A stretch of 64,000 nucleotides of DNA, from assembly GCF_003814835.1 (NCBI RefSeq), contig NZ_RKRG01000002.1, positions 248,001-312,000 on the forward strand. Reading direction: 5' to 3'. Position 1 is the stretch's first letter. The number at the start of each line of letters is the position of its first letter. Positions 63,621-64,000 of this stretch are shown one piece after another. The stretch comes from Methanobrevibacter gottschalkii DSM 11977. Its GTDB lineage: Archaea > Methanobacteriota > Methanobacteria > Methanobacteriales > Methanobacteriaceae. The position numbers were made by a program, and so were the translations under genes. The notes under the pieces are model-generated. The model did no database searches and was not told the DNA's origin. It saw nothing but the letters and a program-made list of their open reading frames with translations.

Positions 63621-64000
63621 TTGAAATATAATGAATATGATGATAAAACATTAAAACATCTGCAAAGTTTGGAATTAATGATTTTAAAGGATTTCATTAA
63701 AATTTGTGAGGAAAATAATCTTACATATTACATGTATGCTGGTTCCCTTTTAGGAACCATTAGGCATAACGGGTTTATTCCTTGGGATGATGATCTGGAT
63801 GTAATCATGTTTCGTGATGATTTTGAAAAATTCAAAAAAATTTTTATTTCATCTCAAAGTGATAAGTATGAATTATTGTCCAATGAAACTGAAAAAGATT
63901 ATTTTCATTTGCTTTCAAAATTAATGCTTAAAAATACTAAATTTGAGGAAGACTGGGTTAATCAGGTTGATTTTCATATTGGAATAAATATGGATATTTT
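63621..64000 (+). CDS. LicD-family phosphotransferase, cut by window end
   Basis: The frame from TTG 63621 reads LKYNEYDDKTLKHLQSLE and then YYMYAGSLLGTIRHNGFIP with WDDDLDVIMFRDDF, continuing off the right edge. It is a close paralogue of the 56500 gene. AGTGGTATT upstream is a weak ribosome binding site; no ATG is better placed. As the next gene after ppd it is the best candidate for transferring the activated phosphonate. Confidence 0.88.
   Translation, partial: MKYNEYDDKTLKHLQSLELMILKDFIKICEENNLTYYMYAGSLLGTIRHNGFIPWDDDLDVIMFRDDFEKFKKIFISSQSDKYELLSNETEKDYFHLLSKLMLKNTKFEEDWVNQVDFHIGINMDI

Overview
The window is about 64 kb of AT-rich archaeal DNA. It is almost certainly from a Methanobrevibacter (order Methanobacteriales) of the gut or rumen, near the smithii/gottschalkii group; I cannot place the species. 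The evidence is the archaeal gene set (ribosomal protein S8e, SRP19, archaeal GluRS and PheS, DHH/RecJ-like protein, HypE), a separate small subunit of a split family B DNA polymerase as known in Methanobacteriales, LL-diaminopimelate aminotransferase, and GGTGAT/AGGAG ribosome binding sites in front of most starts. I see no rRNA, tRNA, CRISPR array or intact insertion sequence.

Layout. 1-5.6 kb: cupin protein, a minus-strand operon (TPR protein, Fe-S aldo/keto reductase, methyltransferase), gltX and a small unknown gene. 5.7-12 kb: membrane-anchored acidic protein, dapL followed by three unknown genes, purA. 12-14 kb: acetyltransferase and methyltransferase with a broken tandem copy of the methyltransferase. 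14-18 kb: two paralogous SsuA/NMT1-like binding proteins flanking a bacterial-type glutamate-cysteine ligase, with inverted repeats near the promoters. 18-24 kb: DUF447-like protein, ADP-forming acyl-CoA synthetase, Ntn-hydrolase-like protein, metallo-beta-lactamase-fold protein, aroC. 24-28 kb: a large cell-surface protein with two FmdE-like domains and a His/Ser-rich surface companion. 28-44 kb: housekeeping (hemB, citG-like, pheS, xth, HAD phosphatase, polB2, S8e, MFS exporter, hypE, RDD, SNase-like and Cas4-like proteins, radical SAM, DEAD helicase, regulator). 44-49 kb: a minus-strand operon hemD-GT2-glf-srp19-recJ-like. 49-51 kb: MNT/HEPN pair, flavodoxin and a decayed iron-sulfur flavoprotein gene.

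51.3-64 kb is an accessory cell-surface island. It starts with gpsA and an IspD/TarI-type cytidylyltransferase (suggesting CDP-polyol), a glycosyltransferase, a membrane acyltransferase and two LicD-type phosphotransferases. It continues with a six-gene run: a cytidylyltransferase fused to PEP mutase, metallophosphoesterase, SDR epimerase, sugar-phosphate-type nucleotidyltransferase, an unrecognised Rossmann oxidoreductase, and phosphonopyruvate decarboxylase. A third LicD gene is cut by the window end. Taken together I infer a pathway that makes a C-P (phosphonate) head group from PEP, activates it with CTP and transfers it by LicD enzymes onto a surface glycan or related polymer of this pseudomurein-walled archaeon. 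This is the most interesting system in the window; the step after phosphonoacetaldehyde and the final acceptor are unknown.

Smaller points of interest: a structured leader before the S8e gene, a near-identical ~28-bp dispersed repeat in two intergenic regions, a repeated pattern of perfect palindromes overlapping stop codons, and several recently decayed genes.
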